Shown in pieces: positions 1 through 9,695 of a stretch of 64,000 bases of DNA (positions are counted from its first letter, which is position 1; each line of letters begins with the position of its first letter). The DNA comes from Phenylobacterium montanum (lineage in GTDB: Bacteria > Pseudomonadota > Alphaproteobacteria > Caulobacterales > Caulobacteraceae): positions 3,876,501 through 3,940,500 of the forward strand of contig NZ_CP073078.1 in assembly GCF_018135625.1 (NCBI RefSeq). The letters are read 5' to 3'. The notes under the pieces were generated by a model. The model did not search any database and was not told the origin of the DNA. It was given only the letters and a program-made list of their open reading frames with translations. The translations under genes and the position numbers were made by a program.

Positions 1-1
1 G

Positions 2-2650
2 GGCGCGCACCGAGGCTTCTTCGTCTATGCCGGCAAGGTCTCGATCAACGACCTGACCATCCAGAACGCGGTCGCGGCCGGCGGCGCGGGCGGGGCAGGG
101 GCCTTGGCTGGCGGCGGCGGCGCCGGGCTCGGGGGCGGCCTCTTCATCGCCTCGGGCGGCTCGGCCAGCCTCAGCGACGTGGCCTTCCTGAACGACCAGG
201 CCATCGGCGGGGCCGGCGGCGGAACGGGGACCGGCTATGGCGGCGGCGGCGGCCTCGGCGGCGCGGGCGGCGCGGGCTCGGGGATCTATGCGGGCGGCGG
301 CGGCGGTATCGGGCTGAACGCCCGTGGCGGCGCCCATGGTCTCAATGCGGCTGGGAGCGGCGTCGTCCTGGGCGGCGGATCGGCGTCCGGCGGCGCCGGC
401 CAGGGCAACCAGGGCGCCGGCGGGATCGACGGCGGCGGCGGCGGCTCGGGCGGAACCTATTCCGGCAGCGGACGCGATCCGCGATCCTATCCCGGCGCGG
501 GCGGTTCCGGAGGCGTCGCCGCCAACGCCAATTTCGGCGGCGGCGCCGGCTCGGCCGAGCACGCCGGCTTCGGTGGCGGCGGGGCGGCCTACAACGGCGC
601 GGTCAACGGGCCGGCCTATGCCGCCAGCGGGGTCGGCGGCTTCGGTGGCGGCGGGGCCGGAGGCCAGGCTGGCGGCTATGGCGGCGGGGCCAGCACAGGT
701 GCGGGCGGCGGCGGCGGCCTGGGCGCCGGCGGGGCGGTGTTCGTCCAGCAGGGCGGCTCGCTCACCATCACCAGCGGCTCGGAAACCGGCGGATCGGCGA
801 CCGGCGGCGCCGGCTCCGGCGGCTCGGCCTCGGGCCAGGGCCTGGGCGGCGGGCTGTTCCTGCAGGGCTCGTCCAGCCTGACCTTCGCCCCGGCGGCGGG
901 CCAGACCGTCACCATTTCCGACGCCCTGGCCGACCAGGGCAGCGGGGCCTTGACCATGGCGGGCGCGGGAACGCTGGTGCTCAGCGCGGCCAACAGCTTC
1001 ACGCGCGGGATCTACATCAAGTCGGGAACCGTGACCCTGGGCGCCGCCGGCGCGGCGGGGACGGGGGTGATCAACTTCGCCTACGGCTCAATCGCCACCC
1101 TGAACGTGACCCACGGCGCCCTGCCCTCGAACATCATCTACGACTTCCTGCCGGGCGACGTGATCGATCTTCAGGGCGTAGGAACAGCGACTACGGCTGC
1201 GCTGGGATCGGGCGACGTGCTGCAGATCACCGGCGGCGGTGTCAATCTCAACCTGCAGCTCTTCACAGGGCTCAGCTATGTGGGTGAGAGCTTCGTCGCC
1301 GCGTCGGACGGCGCCGGCGGGACCAGGATCACCGCCACCACCACGAACAACGATCACCCGCCGCACATCTATGGCGGCGGCCAGACTGTGACCGGGAACG
1401 ACCACACCGCCTTCTTGCCGCTCAGCGGGATCAGCGTGGCCGACCTCGACACGACCCAGACCGAGACGGCGACCCTGACCCTGTCGGCGACCGCCAACGG
1501 GACCCTGTCGAACCTGGCCGGCGGGACCTACAGCGCCTCGACCGGGGTCTACAAGGTCAGCGGGACCGCGGCCCAGGTCACCGCGGCCCTCCAGGGCCTG
1601 GTGTTCACCCCGACCGACCACCAGGTCGCCGTCGGCCAGACCGTGAAGACTGTCTTCAATCTCTCGGTCACCGACGGGACCATGTACGCCAGCGCGACCG
1701 ACACCGCCGCCGTCACGGCGCTGAACGACCCGCCCGTGATCAGCGGCGCCGGGAATTTCGTCATGGGCGGGCTCTTCACCGTGCCGATGACGCCGTTCCC
1801 GGGGATCAGCGTCGCCGATCCCGACCATGCCGCCAGCGAGACGGTGACCATCACCCTGACCGATTCCTACTATGGCGGGCCGACCGACCTGAACGGGACC
1901 CTGTCCCTGCCGACCCAGGCCTCGGGCGTGACCCTGACCAAGACCGCGGCGGGGACCTACGTGCTCTCGGCTGGCTCGCCTGCGGCCATCACCCAGGCGA
2001 TCGACGCGCTCAGCTTCACCCCGATCAGCCACCCAAGCGTTCCAGGCTTCACCGTGACCTATATGGGGCTTTCGGTCTCGGACGGGACGGCGACCACCAC
2101 GGCCCAGAACACCATCCAGGCCGGAGCGCCGGTGATCTCCGGCACGGTGGCGGGCCAGACCACCCGGGACAATGTCTCGATCGACCCCTTCGCCCACGTG
2201 ACCCTGACGGACTCGCCGGGGGTGAACAGTCTCCAGACGACAATCCAGCTGGACGACGCCTCGGGCAATCCGACCGACGCCAACGGAACCCTGTCGGGCG
2301 CCGGCCTGACCCATGCGGGGGTGGGGATCTATACCCTGACCGCCAACACCCCGGCGGCTGAGAGCGCGGCTCTCGACGCCCTGGTCTTCACCCCGACCCT
2401 GCACCAGGTGGGCGCTGGGCAGAGCGTCACCACCCAGTTCGTGCTCGAGGTGTTCGACGGCGCCACGACCTCGGACAACGGCAACACCACGGTGACCGCC
2501 CAATCGACCAGCGCGGCTGTGGTCAGCGGGGTCCGCCTGTTCGCCCAGACGGCCAGCCAGCTTGCGCCAGCGGCGCAGGGGGCGAGCCTCGCCGCCCATG
2601 GCCAGCCCTGGACGGCCATGCATGCGCCCCTCCTCGCGCCGGCGGCGTAA
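2..2650 (+). CDS. Gly-rich repetitive surface/secreted protein, 5' end missing
   Basis: The reading frame is open from the first full codon to the TAA at 2648-2650, so this is the C-terminal ~880 residues of a larger protein that begins before the window. The first ~300 residues are an extreme Gly/Ala/Ser-rich stretch (runs of GGGG, GGAGG). A short segment like autotransporter-associated beta-strand repeats follows (GAGTLVLSAANSFTRG, then GSGDVLQITGGGV). The rest is three cadherin-like repeats of about 110 residues, each with NGTLS, a TAA/AITQAL-like helix, LxFTP and a closing VxDG. No beta-barrel translocator is visible at the C-terminus, which ends in low-complexity Ala-rich sequence, so type I secretion or another surface route is more likely than classical autotransport. 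Substrate or ligand is unknown. Confidence 0.8.
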   Translation, partial: GAHRGFFVYAGKVSINDLTIQNAVAAGGAGGAGALAGGGGAGLGGGLFIASGGSASLSDVAFLNDQAIGGAGGGTGTGYGGGGGLGGAGGAGSGIYAGGGGGIGLNARGGAHGLNAAGSGVVLGGGSASGGAGQGNQGAGGIDGGGGGSGGTYSGSGRDPRSYPGAGGSGGVAANANFGGGAGSAEHAGFGGGGAAYNGAVNGPAYAASGVGGFGGGGAGGQAGGYGGGASTGAGGGGGLGAGGAVFVQQGGSLTITSGSETGGSATGGAGSGGSASGQGLGGGLFLQGSSSLTFAPAAGQTVTISDALADQGSGALTMAGAGTLVLSAANSFTRGIYIKSGTVTLGAAGAAGTGVINFAYGSIATLNVTHGALPSNIIYDFLPGDVIDLQGVGTATTAALGSGDVLQITGGGVNLNLQLFTGLSYVGESFVAASDGAGGTRITATTTNNDHPPHIYGGGQTVTGNDHTAFLPLSGISVADLDTTQTETATLTLSATANGTLSNLAGGTYSASTGVYKVSGTAAQVTAALQGLVFTPTDHQVAVGQTVKTVFNLSVTDGTMYASATDTAAVTALNDPPVISGAGNFVMGGLFTVPMTPFPGISVADPDHAASETVTITLTDSYYGGPTDLNGTLSLPTQASGVTLTKTAAGTYVLSAGSPAAITQAIDALSFTPISHPSVPGFTVTYMGLSVSDGTATTTAQNTIQAGAPVISGTVAGQTTRDNVSIDPFAHVTLTDSPGVNSLQTTIQLDDASGNPTDANGTLSGAGLTHAGVGIYTLTANTPAAESAALDALVFTPTLHQVGAGQSVTTQFVLEVFDGATTSDNGNTTVTAQSTSAAVVSGVRLFAQTASQLAPAAQGASLAAHGQPWTAMHAPLLAPAA

Positions 2651-2667
2651 GGAGGGGCTTCTTATGC

Positions 2668-3450
<783 letters not shown>

Positions 3451-3604
3451 GGACTTTGCTTCCTCCAATGGCGTTAATTGCGCGGATCGCGAAAACCGAT
3501 GGAAGGGGTTTAACGAGGATGGGCGCCCACGCCAACGATGACCCAACGGCGCCCCTCGCACTATTCTTTTCCGCCGACCGGCCTGCGACCGACCTGACCT
3601 TCTG

Positions 3605-4240
3605 ATGAGCTTCTCCACCCTCCTGATCGGCCTCTCGGCCGCCGCCGGCGTCGGCTATGTGTTCCTGCTGGAGCGCCCGCCCGGCGCCTTGCGCACCCTT
3701 GTCAAGACCCTGGCCGTGGCCGCGCTGGCGGCGCTGGCCTATCTGCGCGACGCTCCGACCGGCCTCGTGGTCGCCCTGGCGCTGAGCGCGGCCGGCGACG
3801 CCTTCCTGGCCGGCGATCCCGACCGCTGGCTGCCGCTGGGGCTGGGCGCCTTCCTCCTGGCCCACGTCGCCTATGTCTGGCAGTTCCTGCACGACGGCGG
3901 CGGGCGTGCGGCTCTGGCCGCCGAGCCGGTGCGGGCCGGCGGGGTGATCATGGCCTTCGCCGCCGGGATCATGATGCTGGCCTGGCTCTGGCGCTCGCTG
4001 GGGGCGCTGAGGCCTGCCGTCGCAGTCTACGCCCTGGCGCTCTCGGCCATGGTCGCCGCCGCCTTCACCCTGCCCAAGTTCCTGGCGCCCGCCATGGCCG
4101 GGGCGGTGATGTTCATGGCCTCGGACGCCATCCTGTCGGCGGAGCTGTTCAAGGGCCTGCGTTCGCGCCTCTCCACCCACGCGGTCTGGGGGCTCTACTA
4201 TGGGGCCCAGGCCGCCATCGCCTACGCCTATCTGAGATAG
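3605..4240 (+). CDS. YhhN-family membrane protein (lysoplasmalogenase-like)
   Basis: 211 residues with about eight hydrophobic helices. The YhhN/TMEM86 pattern is visible, including conserved acidic residues within membrane segments (SAAGDAFLAG at ~60 and ASDAILSAELF near residue 180). Family members include a eukaryotic lysoplasmalogenase; the bacterial substrate is generally unproven, so an ether-lipid or lysophospholipid hydrolase role is family inference only. The gene ends 9 bases before the ABC ATPase at 4250, so it may be cotranscribed with the FetAB-like pair. ATG 3605 is the only start that precedes the first membrane helix. Confidence 0.8.
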   Translation: MSFSTLLIGLSAAAGVGYVFLLERPPGALRTLVKTLAVAALAALAYLRDAPTGLVVALALSAAGDAFLAGDPDRWLPLGLGAFLLAHVAYVWQFLHDGGGRAALAAEPVRAGGVIMAFAAGIMMLAWLWRSLGALRPAVAVYALALSAMVAAAFTLPKFLAPAMAGAVMFMASDAILSAELFKGLRSRLSTHAVWGLYYGAQAAIAYAYLR

Positions 4241-4249
4241 GGGCAGGGC

Positions 4250-4858
4250 ATGGCCGGGGCCCTGAGGACCGAAGACCTGTCGAGCCGGCTGGCCGGGCCG
4301 TTCGACGTGGTGGTCGAGCCGGGCGAGGCCCTCGCCGTCACCGGCGCCTCGGGGGCGGGCAAGAGCCTGTTCCTGCGCATGATCGCCGACCTCGATCCCA
4401 ACCGGGGCGAGGTGTTCCTGGGAGATGTCGCCCGCTCCGGCCTGCCGGCGCACGACTGGCGGCGGCGGGTGGTCTATGTGGGCGCCGAGACCGGTTGGTG
4501 GTCGGACGAAGTCGCGGCCCATATCGCGCCCGAGCATGCAGCGAGCGCCGCCGACCTCGCCGCGCGCCTCGGCCTTGCGACCGAGCTCTTGAGCGCCAAG
4601 GTGGCGCGACTGTCCACCGGCGAGCGCCAGCGCCTGGCCCTGATCCGCGCCCTGGTCCGCGCGCCGCCGGCCCTGCTGCTCGACGAACCCACCGCCGCCC
4701 TCGACCGCGACAGCGTCGGCAAGGTGGAGGACCTGCTGGCCGAGCGCCTCGCTGCGGGAACGGTCCTGGTCCTGGTCACCCACGATCCCGGCCAGGCCCA
4801 GCGCCTCGCCCGCCGCCACCTGGTGATGAAGGCCGGCAAGCTGGTCCAGCCGTCATGA
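4250..4858 (+). CDS. fetA: ABC transporter ATP-binding protein (FetA/YbbL-like)
   Basis: 202-residue compact ABC ATPase. Walker A is GASGAGKS (~residues 31-38), the signature is LSTGERQRLAL, Walker B is ALLLDEPTAALD and the switch His is in VTHDPGQ. The short length without extra domains, and its overlap with a UPF0014 permease (ATGA overlap at 4855-4858), match the E. coli FetAB (YbbLM) pair, which has been linked to iron export and oxidative-stress resistance. No SD-dependent ambiguity: GGGGCAGGGC precedes ATG 4250. The iron role is transferred from the family and not shown here. Confidence 0.85.
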   Translation: MAGALRTEDLSSRLAGPFDVVVEPGEALAVTGASGAGKSLFLRMIADLDPNRGEVFLGDVARSGLPAHDWRRRVVYVGAETGWWSDEVAAHIAPEHAASAADLAARLGLATELLSAKVARLSTGERQRLALIRALVRAPPALLLDEPTAALDRDSVGKVEDLLAERLAAGTVLVLVTHDPGQAQRLARRHLVMKAGKLVQPS

Positions 4859-5646
4859 ACCCGATCCTCCTGACCCCGCTCGACCTGACCATCGCCGCGA
4901 GCCTATTGGCGATCGACGCGGTGATCTCCCTGGCCCTCGGCCTCGGCCTGCATCAGCGCATCGTTGTGGCGGCCGTGCGCATGGTGGTGCAACTCGTCGC
5001 CATCGGCTTCATCCTGCGCAAGGTGTTCCAGCTGGCCAACCCGGCGGTGACCGGCCTGATCATCCTGATCATGGTGGTGATCGCCGCCCGCGAGGCCGCC
5101 GCCCGGCCTGAGAAGAGGCTGAAGCACGCCGCCGGCTTCTGGATCGGCCTGGGCTCGATCAGCAGCGCCACTCTGCTGACGGCCCTCTTCGCCCTGACCA
5201 CGGCGCTGCGGCCGCATCCCTGGTACGACGCGCGCTACGCCGTGCCCCTGGCGGGCATTCTGTTGGGCAACATTCTCAACGCCACCAGCCTGGCGCTGGA
5301 CAGCTTCCTGGGCTCGATCAGCCGGGAAAAGGCGGGGATCGAGGCGCGCCTTTGCCTCGGCGCAGGCTTCTGGGAGGCGATCGGCCCGCATGTGCGCGAG
5401 GCGATCCGCCGGGGCCTGGTGCCCCTGGTCAACCAGATGTCGGCTGCCGGCGTGGTCACCCTGCCCGGCATCATGACCGGCCAGATCCTGGCTGGCCTCG
5501 ATCCGATCGAGGCGGTCAAGTACCAGATCCTGTTGATGTTCCTGCTCTCGGGCGGCAGCGCCCTGGCCGCCGTCGGCGCCGCCTATCTGGCCGCCTGGCG
5601 CCTCACCGACGCACGCGAACGGCTGCGACTGGACCGGCTGGCCTGA
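4855..5646 (+). CDS. fetB: UPF0014 permease (FetB/YbbM-like)
   Basis: 263-residue membrane protein with about six to seven helices. Typical UPF0014 features are present: AVRMVVQLVAIGFIL early, a positively charged loop AAREAAARPEKRLKH, the GxxxGNxLNATSLALD segment near residue 140, and NQMSAAGVVTLPGIMTGQIL near 200. The start overlaps the stop of the upstream ATPase (ATGA), which indicates translational coupling and a two-component transporter. Together they would move a metal ion or related solute across the inner membrane; iron is suggested by FetAB only. Confidence 0.88.
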   Translation: MNPILLTPLDLTIAASLLAIDAVISLALGLGLHQRIVVAAVRMVVQLVAIGFILRKVFQLANPAVTGLIILIMVVIAAREAAARPEKRLKHAAGFWIGLGSISSATLLTALFALTTALRPHPWYDARYAVPLAGILLGNILNATSLALDSFLGSISREKAGIEARLCLGAGFWEAIGPHVREAIRRGLVPLVNQMSAAGVVTLPGIMTGQILAGLDPIEAVKYQILLMFLLSGGSALAAVGAAYLAAWRLTDARERLRLDRLA

Positions 5647-5650
5647 TTTC

Positions 5651-7741
5651 TCACGCCACCCGCGCGCCCTTCATCGCCAAGGCCTCGCGGATGGCCTCGG
5701 CCAGCTCCTCCAGGTGGAAGGGCTTTCTCAGCACCGGCCAATCGTTGCCTGGGGCCAGCTCCGCCAGCCGCCCGGCCGCATAGCCGGTGGCCAAAAGGAT
5801 CGGCAGTTCGGGCCGCAGGCGCGAGGCCAGCACAGCCAGGTCTACCCCGCTCATGCCGCCGGGCATGACCACGTCCGACAGCATCAGGGTGATCTGATCG
5901 CCCCGCTTGAGGATCGCCAGGGCTTCCGGCCCGTTCTCCGCCGACAGCACCCGATAGCCGCATTCTTCCAGCAGGCTCTCGGTCAGGGTGCGAACCCCCT
6001 CGTCATCCTCGACCAGCAGCACGGTCTCGCCGGTCTGGCGGCGGGCCTGGGTCGGGACATAGACCGGCGGTATGGTCAGCTCGCGCGCAGGTCCCTCGGC
6101 CGCCGGCAGATAGACGGTGATGGTCGCCCCCTCGCCGGGCGGGCTCTCGACCGTCACAGCCCCGCCGCACTGGCGGGCGAAGCCCTGCACCTGGGCCAGG
6201 CCCAGGCCGCTGCCCTGGCCGATCTCCTTGGTGGTGAAGAAGGGCTCGAAGATCCGCTGCATCACCTCCGGCGGGATGCCGGTCCCGGTGTCGGTCACCG
6301 CGACCTTCAGATAGCGGCCTTCCTTCAGCCCCTCGATCTCGCCGGGCGCCATGCGGGCGCGGCTCGCGACGACCTTGATCGACCCGCCGGGCGGGGTGGC
6401 GTGGGCGGCGTTGACCACCAGGTTGAGAAGGGCCGCCTCGAACTGGGCGCCGTCGAAGCGGGCCGAGCCGGCGTTGGGCGCCACCTCGACCGTCAGGGTG
6501 ATCATCTCGCCGGCGGCGCGGCGGATCATCGGCTCGATCTGGCCCAGGATCTCTGAGGCCTTGTGGATCTCGAGCTTGATTTCGCGATGGCGGGAGAAGG
6601 CCAGCAGCTGGCGGGTGAGCCGCTCGCCGCGGCGACCGGCGGCCAGGGCGGCCTCGGCCAGGCGCTTGACCCGCTCCGGCTTGTCGACCGCGCGCAGGAT
6701 CATGTCCAGGCCGCCGATGATCACGGTCAGGATGTTGTTGAAGTCGTGCGCGACCCCCCCGGTCAGACGGCCCAGCGTCTCGACCCGCTGGGCCTGGGCC
6801 AGGGCGGCCTCGGCCTTGGAGCGCTCCTCGCGCACCTGCTCCAGCGCCCGGGTGCGCTCCTCGACCCGCGCCTCCAGCGAGCGCCGGGCCTCCATGGCCG
6901 CGGTCACGTCACGGAAGGTCAGGGCCACCGAATCCTCGATCCGCACGCCGCTGGAGGACATCCAGTGCTCGGCGCCGTCGACCATGATCTTGAAGTCCAG
7001 CTTGTCCGGCTTGCCGGTGCGCAGGATGTCGACATAGCGCTGGAACAGCCCGCCTGCCGCGTCCTCGGGGTACACTTCGCTCAAGGTCCGGCCGACCAGA
7101 GGACGGCTGGCGGCTGGCGCCATGCCCTCGGCGGCGGCGTTGGCGTGAACCCAGCGGAAGTCGACGATACGGCCCGCCCTGCGCATCGGCTCCAGCATCA
7201 CGAAGCCGTCCAGCGAGGCCTCGTGCGCCAGGCGGAAGCGCTCGTCGGCGGCGGCCGCGCGGAAATAGGAGGAACGGGCCACGTCGCTGACCGCCACCAT
7301 CAGGCCGGCGGTGATCACGAACATGATGGCGGTCACGGCCTCCGGCCGGTCCATCGGAATGTGATGCATGGCCGGCAACCACAGCCACCAGACCACCAGG
7401 GTCGAGAGGATCAGGGCGAACACGCCGGACCGCTTGCCGCCATAGAGCGTGGCGATCAGCACCGCTGGGTAGAAGACCGGGAAATTCGGCGAGGCCGAGA
7501 CCCAGACCGCGGCCGCCCAGCGGATCAAGGTGGCGAGGCCGACCAGGCCGACGGCCAGCACATAGCCGCTCCAGCCGCTGGCTGGCCTGATGCTCCAGGG
7601 TAGGTTGAGTCTTTGCAGGATGCGGCCCCTTTTCCCGTAAGCTGCCAAATCCCCCCAGCCTCCGTTAGTTCCATACCGCAACCTGCGGCATTCTGGCAGG
7701 GTCCTGGAGGGCGGCGGATTGTCCCGGCTCGCCAATTTCAA
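5651..7741 (-). CDS. Hybrid sensor histidine kinase: DUF4118-like membrane domain, PAS, HisKA, HATPase, receiver
   Basis: Up to 696 residues. Hydrophobic helices at ~58-155 resemble the KdpD-type DUF4118 module (FPVFYPAVLIATLYGG), followed by PAS (~165-285), a short coiled coil (~285-320), HisKA with His332 in GGVAHDFNNIL, HATPase with N box NLVVNAAH (~440-447) and G boxes DTGTGIPP and GQGSGLGL, and a receiver with phosphoacceptor Asp623 in SDVVMPGG and Lys673. The longest frame begins with TTG at 7741 and no convincing SD; a later start before the first helix is possible. It is divergent from the ferritin-like gene at 7825. The signal and final output are unknown, with no partner regulator adjacent. 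Confidence 0.88.
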   Translation of the reverse strand: MKLASRDNPPPSRTLPECRRLRYGTNGGWGDLAAYGKRGRILQRLNLPWSIRPASGWSGYVLAVGLVGLATLIRWAAAVWVSASPNFPVFYPAVLIATLYGGKRSGVFALILSTLVVWWLWLPAMHHIPMDRPEAVTAIMFVITAGLMVAVSDVARSSYFRAAAADERFRLAHEASLDGFVMLEPMRRAGRIVDFRWVHANAAAEGMAPAASRPLVGRTLSEVYPEDAAGGLFQRYVDILRTGKPDKLDFKIMVDGAEHWMSSSGVRIEDSVALTFRDVTAAMEARRSLEARVEERTRALEQVREERSKAEAALAQAQRVETLGRLTGGVAHDFNNILTVIIGGLDMILRAVDKPERVKRLAEAALAAGRRGERLTRQLLAFSRHREIKLEIHKASEILGQIEPMIRRAAGEMITLTVEVAPNAGSARFDGAQFEAALLNLVVNAAHATPPGGSIKVVASRARMAPGEIEGLKEGRYLKVAVTDTGTGIPPEVMQRIFEPFFTTKEIGQGSGLGLAQVQGFARQCGGAVTVESPPGEGATITVYLPAAEGPARELTIPPVYVPTQARRQTGETVLLVEDDEGVRTLTESLLEECGYRVLSAENGPEALAILKRGDQITLMLSDVVMPGGMSGVDLAVLASRLRPELPILLATGYAAGRLAELAPGNDWPVLRKPFHLEELAEAIREALAMKGARVA

Positions 7742-7824
7742 AAATGCGTAGTCAAACTCCGCATTCTGTGCCAGCCTACCTTGCGTAAGCGTCCGACAAG
7801 CGGCGCCGCCCCTGGGAGAGGATC

Positions 7825-8913
7825 ATGGCTGACTTGCGTGAGATCTATGCGATCGAGCCCGACGGCTCGCTCTGGTCGGTGCCGCAGAACTACGACGTCA
7901 ATTTCAATTGGGATTACGACGACGGACGCGTGGCCATGGCCGGCCTCTATCGCAAGGGCGTGGAGATGCAGTGGGACGCCGCCACCCGCATCGACTGGTC
8001 GCAGGAGCTGGACGAGGAAAACCCGGAACAGCTGCCGGAACAGATGCTGCCCATCGCCGGCATGGCCCGCTACGAAGCCATGTCGCGCCAGGAGAAGGCC
8101 ACGGTTCGCCGCCACTTCCAGGCCTGGCAGATCTCGCAGTTCATGCAGGGCGAGCAGGGCGCGCTGATCTGCGCCGCTAAGATCGTGACGCAAGTGCCGG
8201 ACACCGACTCCAAGTTCTACGCCGCCACCCAGACCATCGACGAGGCCCGCCACGTCGAGAGCTACAAGCGCCTGCTGCAGAAGTTCGGCGTCGCCTATCC
8301 CATGACCAAACCCCTGCAGGAACTGATCGACCAGGTGCTGCGCGACAGCCGCTGGGACATGACCTATCTGGGCATGCAGGTGGTGATCGAGGGCCTGGCC
8401 CTGGCCGCCTTCCAGCAGATCCGCGACCACGCCCAGAACCCCCTGGCCGCGGCGGTCAACGCCTATGTCATGCAGGATGAGAGCCGCCACGTCGCCTTCG
8501 GGCGCCTGGCCCTGCGCGACTACTATCCCCAGCTGACCCAGGCCGAGCGGGACGAGCGCGAGGAGTTCCTGCTGGAGGCCTGCTACCTGATGCGTGACCG
8601 GTTCGATGCGGTCGAGGTCTGGAAGCGCCTCGGGCTCGACCCGGCCGAATGCGCCGCCCACATGTACGACAGCGGCTTCATGCAGATGTTCCGCTCCAGC
8701 CTGTTCACCCGCATCGTGCCGATCGTGAAGGACATCGGCCTGTGGGGCGACACCATCCGCAAGGGCTACGAGACCATGGGCATCCTCGGCTATGCCGACA
8801 CCGACGTTCAGGCCCTGCAGGACGCCGACGAGGACATAGCCAAGAGCTTCGACGCCCGCAGGGCCTATGTCGACAGCGTGATCCAGCGCGCCGGGGCGCT
8901 GGAGACGGCTTGA
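7825..8913 (+). CDS. Ferritin-like diiron protein, putative oxygenase/oxidase
   Basis: 362 residues, largely helical. A complete four-helix diiron ligand set is visible: Glu110 (MQGEQGAL), Glu140-x2-His143 (DEARHVE), Glu189 (VIEGLAL) and Glu219-x2-His222 (DESRHVAFG). This is the pattern of ferritin-like, R2-like and AurF-like diiron carboxylate proteins. The length, longer than ferritin or bacterioferritin, and an ~100-residue extension on both sides of the bundle favour an O2-activating oxygenase or oxidase over iron storage. ATG 7825 has GGGAGAGG upstream. A perfect GC-rich hairpin follows the stop. The substrate is unknown; the downstream MerR gene could be a local regulator. Confidence 0.8.
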   Translation: MADLREIYAIEPDGSLWSVPQNYDVNFNWDYDDGRVAMAGLYRKGVEMQWDAATRIDWSQELDEENPEQLPEQMLPIAGMARYEAMSRQEKATVRRHFQAWQISQFMQGEQGALICAAKIVTQVPDTDSKFYAATQTIDEARHVESYKRLLQKFGVAYPMTKPLQELIDQVLRDSRWDMTYLGMQVVIEGLALAAFQQIRDHAQNPLAAAVNAYVMQDESRHVAFGRLALRDYYPQLTQAERDEREEFLLEACYLMRDRFDAVEVWKRLGLDPAECAAHMYDSGFMQMFRSSLFTRIVPIVKDIGLWGDTIRKGYETMGILGYADTDVQALQDADEDIAKSFDARRAYVDSVIQRAGALETA

Positions 8914-8920
8914 ACAAAAG

Positions 8921-8945
8921 CCCTTCCCCCTCGATGGGGGAAGGG
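8921..8945 (+). terminator. Perfect 10-bp GC-rich hairpin after ferritin-like gene
   Basis: CCCTTCCCCC and GGGGGAAGGG form a perfect 10-bp stem with a 5-base loop (TCGAT), followed by TTCTT. It begins 7 bases after the stop at 8913. It can serve as an intrinsic terminator, although the downstream U-tract is weak, and its composition is like dispersed GC-rich palindromes seen in other high-GC alphaproteobacteria. Confidence 0.7.
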
Positions 8946-8972
8946 TTCTTGGCCAATCAATCTCTTGACCCC

Positions 8973-9689
8973 ATGCCCACGCTCACGCACCCAGGCCGCA
9001 TGAAGATGCGTGAGCTGGAGCAGCGCAGCGGGGTCGGGCGCGAGACGATCCGCTACTACATCCGCATGGGCCTCTTGCCCGAACCGGCGCGGCCCAAGGC
9101 CAATGTCGCCGACTATGGCGAGGAGCATGTCGGCCGCCTGGCGACCATCAGGCGGCTGCAGGCCCAGCACTACCTGCCGCTGTCGTTCATCAAGACCCTG
9201 CTCGAACGCCCGGGCCATGGCGAGGCCATCGGCATTCCCGGCTTCGACAGCCTGCTCCTGGGGCGGCTCGGGATGGTGGTCTCGGGTCCCGGCTCGACCT
9301 GGGCCGAGGCCCCGGCCGCGACCGGCCTGCCGTTCGAAGACCTGGAGATCCTGGCCAAGGACGGGGTGATCTCCCCGTCGGGCCAAGGGGAGGAGCGGCG
9401 GCTCGACGCCATCGACCTGCGCATCGCCGAAGGTTGGGGCCGGATGCGCGCCGCCGGTTTCACGCCGGAGGCCGGCTGGTTTCCGCAGGACATCAAGATC
9501 CACGCCGACGCCATGCGTGAACTGGCCGAGCTGGAGATCGAACGCTTCTTCACCCGCGTGCCCGGCGGCCGCTCGCCGGAGGAAGCCGCCGAGCTGGGCC
9601 GCGCGGGCATCGAGATCGTCAACGACATGATCAGCCTCCTGCGGGTGAAGTTCCTGCTGGAGGCGCTCAGGCGACTGCCCGGAAACTGA
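8973..9689 (+). CDS. MerR-family transcriptional regulator
   Basis: About 238 residues from ATG 8973. The MerR winged helix-turn-helix is at the N-terminus: MRELEQRSGVGRETIRYYI is followed by MGLLPEPAR and a wing with YGEEHVGRLATIRRLQ. The C-terminal ~150 residues are helical and lack an obvious metal-binding Cys motif, so it is probably not a metal sensor and more likely a drug or small-molecule type. Two in-frame ATGs exist (8973 and 9000); neither has a strong SD, and 9000 starts just before the HTH. It follows the diiron gene by 59 bases that contain the hairpin and converges with the LLM oxidoreductase, leaving 6 bases between stops. Confidence 0.85.
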   Translation: MPTLTHPGRMKMRELEQRSGVGRETIRYYIRMGLLPEPARPKANVADYGEEHVGRLATIRRLQAQHYLPLSFIKTLLERPGHGEAIGIPGFDSLLLGRLGMVVSGPGSTWAEAPAATGLPFEDLEILAKDGVISPSGQGEERRLDAIDLRIAEGWGRMRAAGFTPEAGWFPQDIKIHADAMRELAELEIERFFTRVPGGRSPEEAAELGRAGIEIVNDMISLLRVKFLLEALRRLPGN

Positions 9690-9695
9690 GGCGCG

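Noticed and set aside
1088-2623. 511-codon minus-strand open frame over the surface protein
   Set aside because: Its composition mirrors the reverse complement of repeated Thr/Asp/Gly codons and has no start signal or domain.
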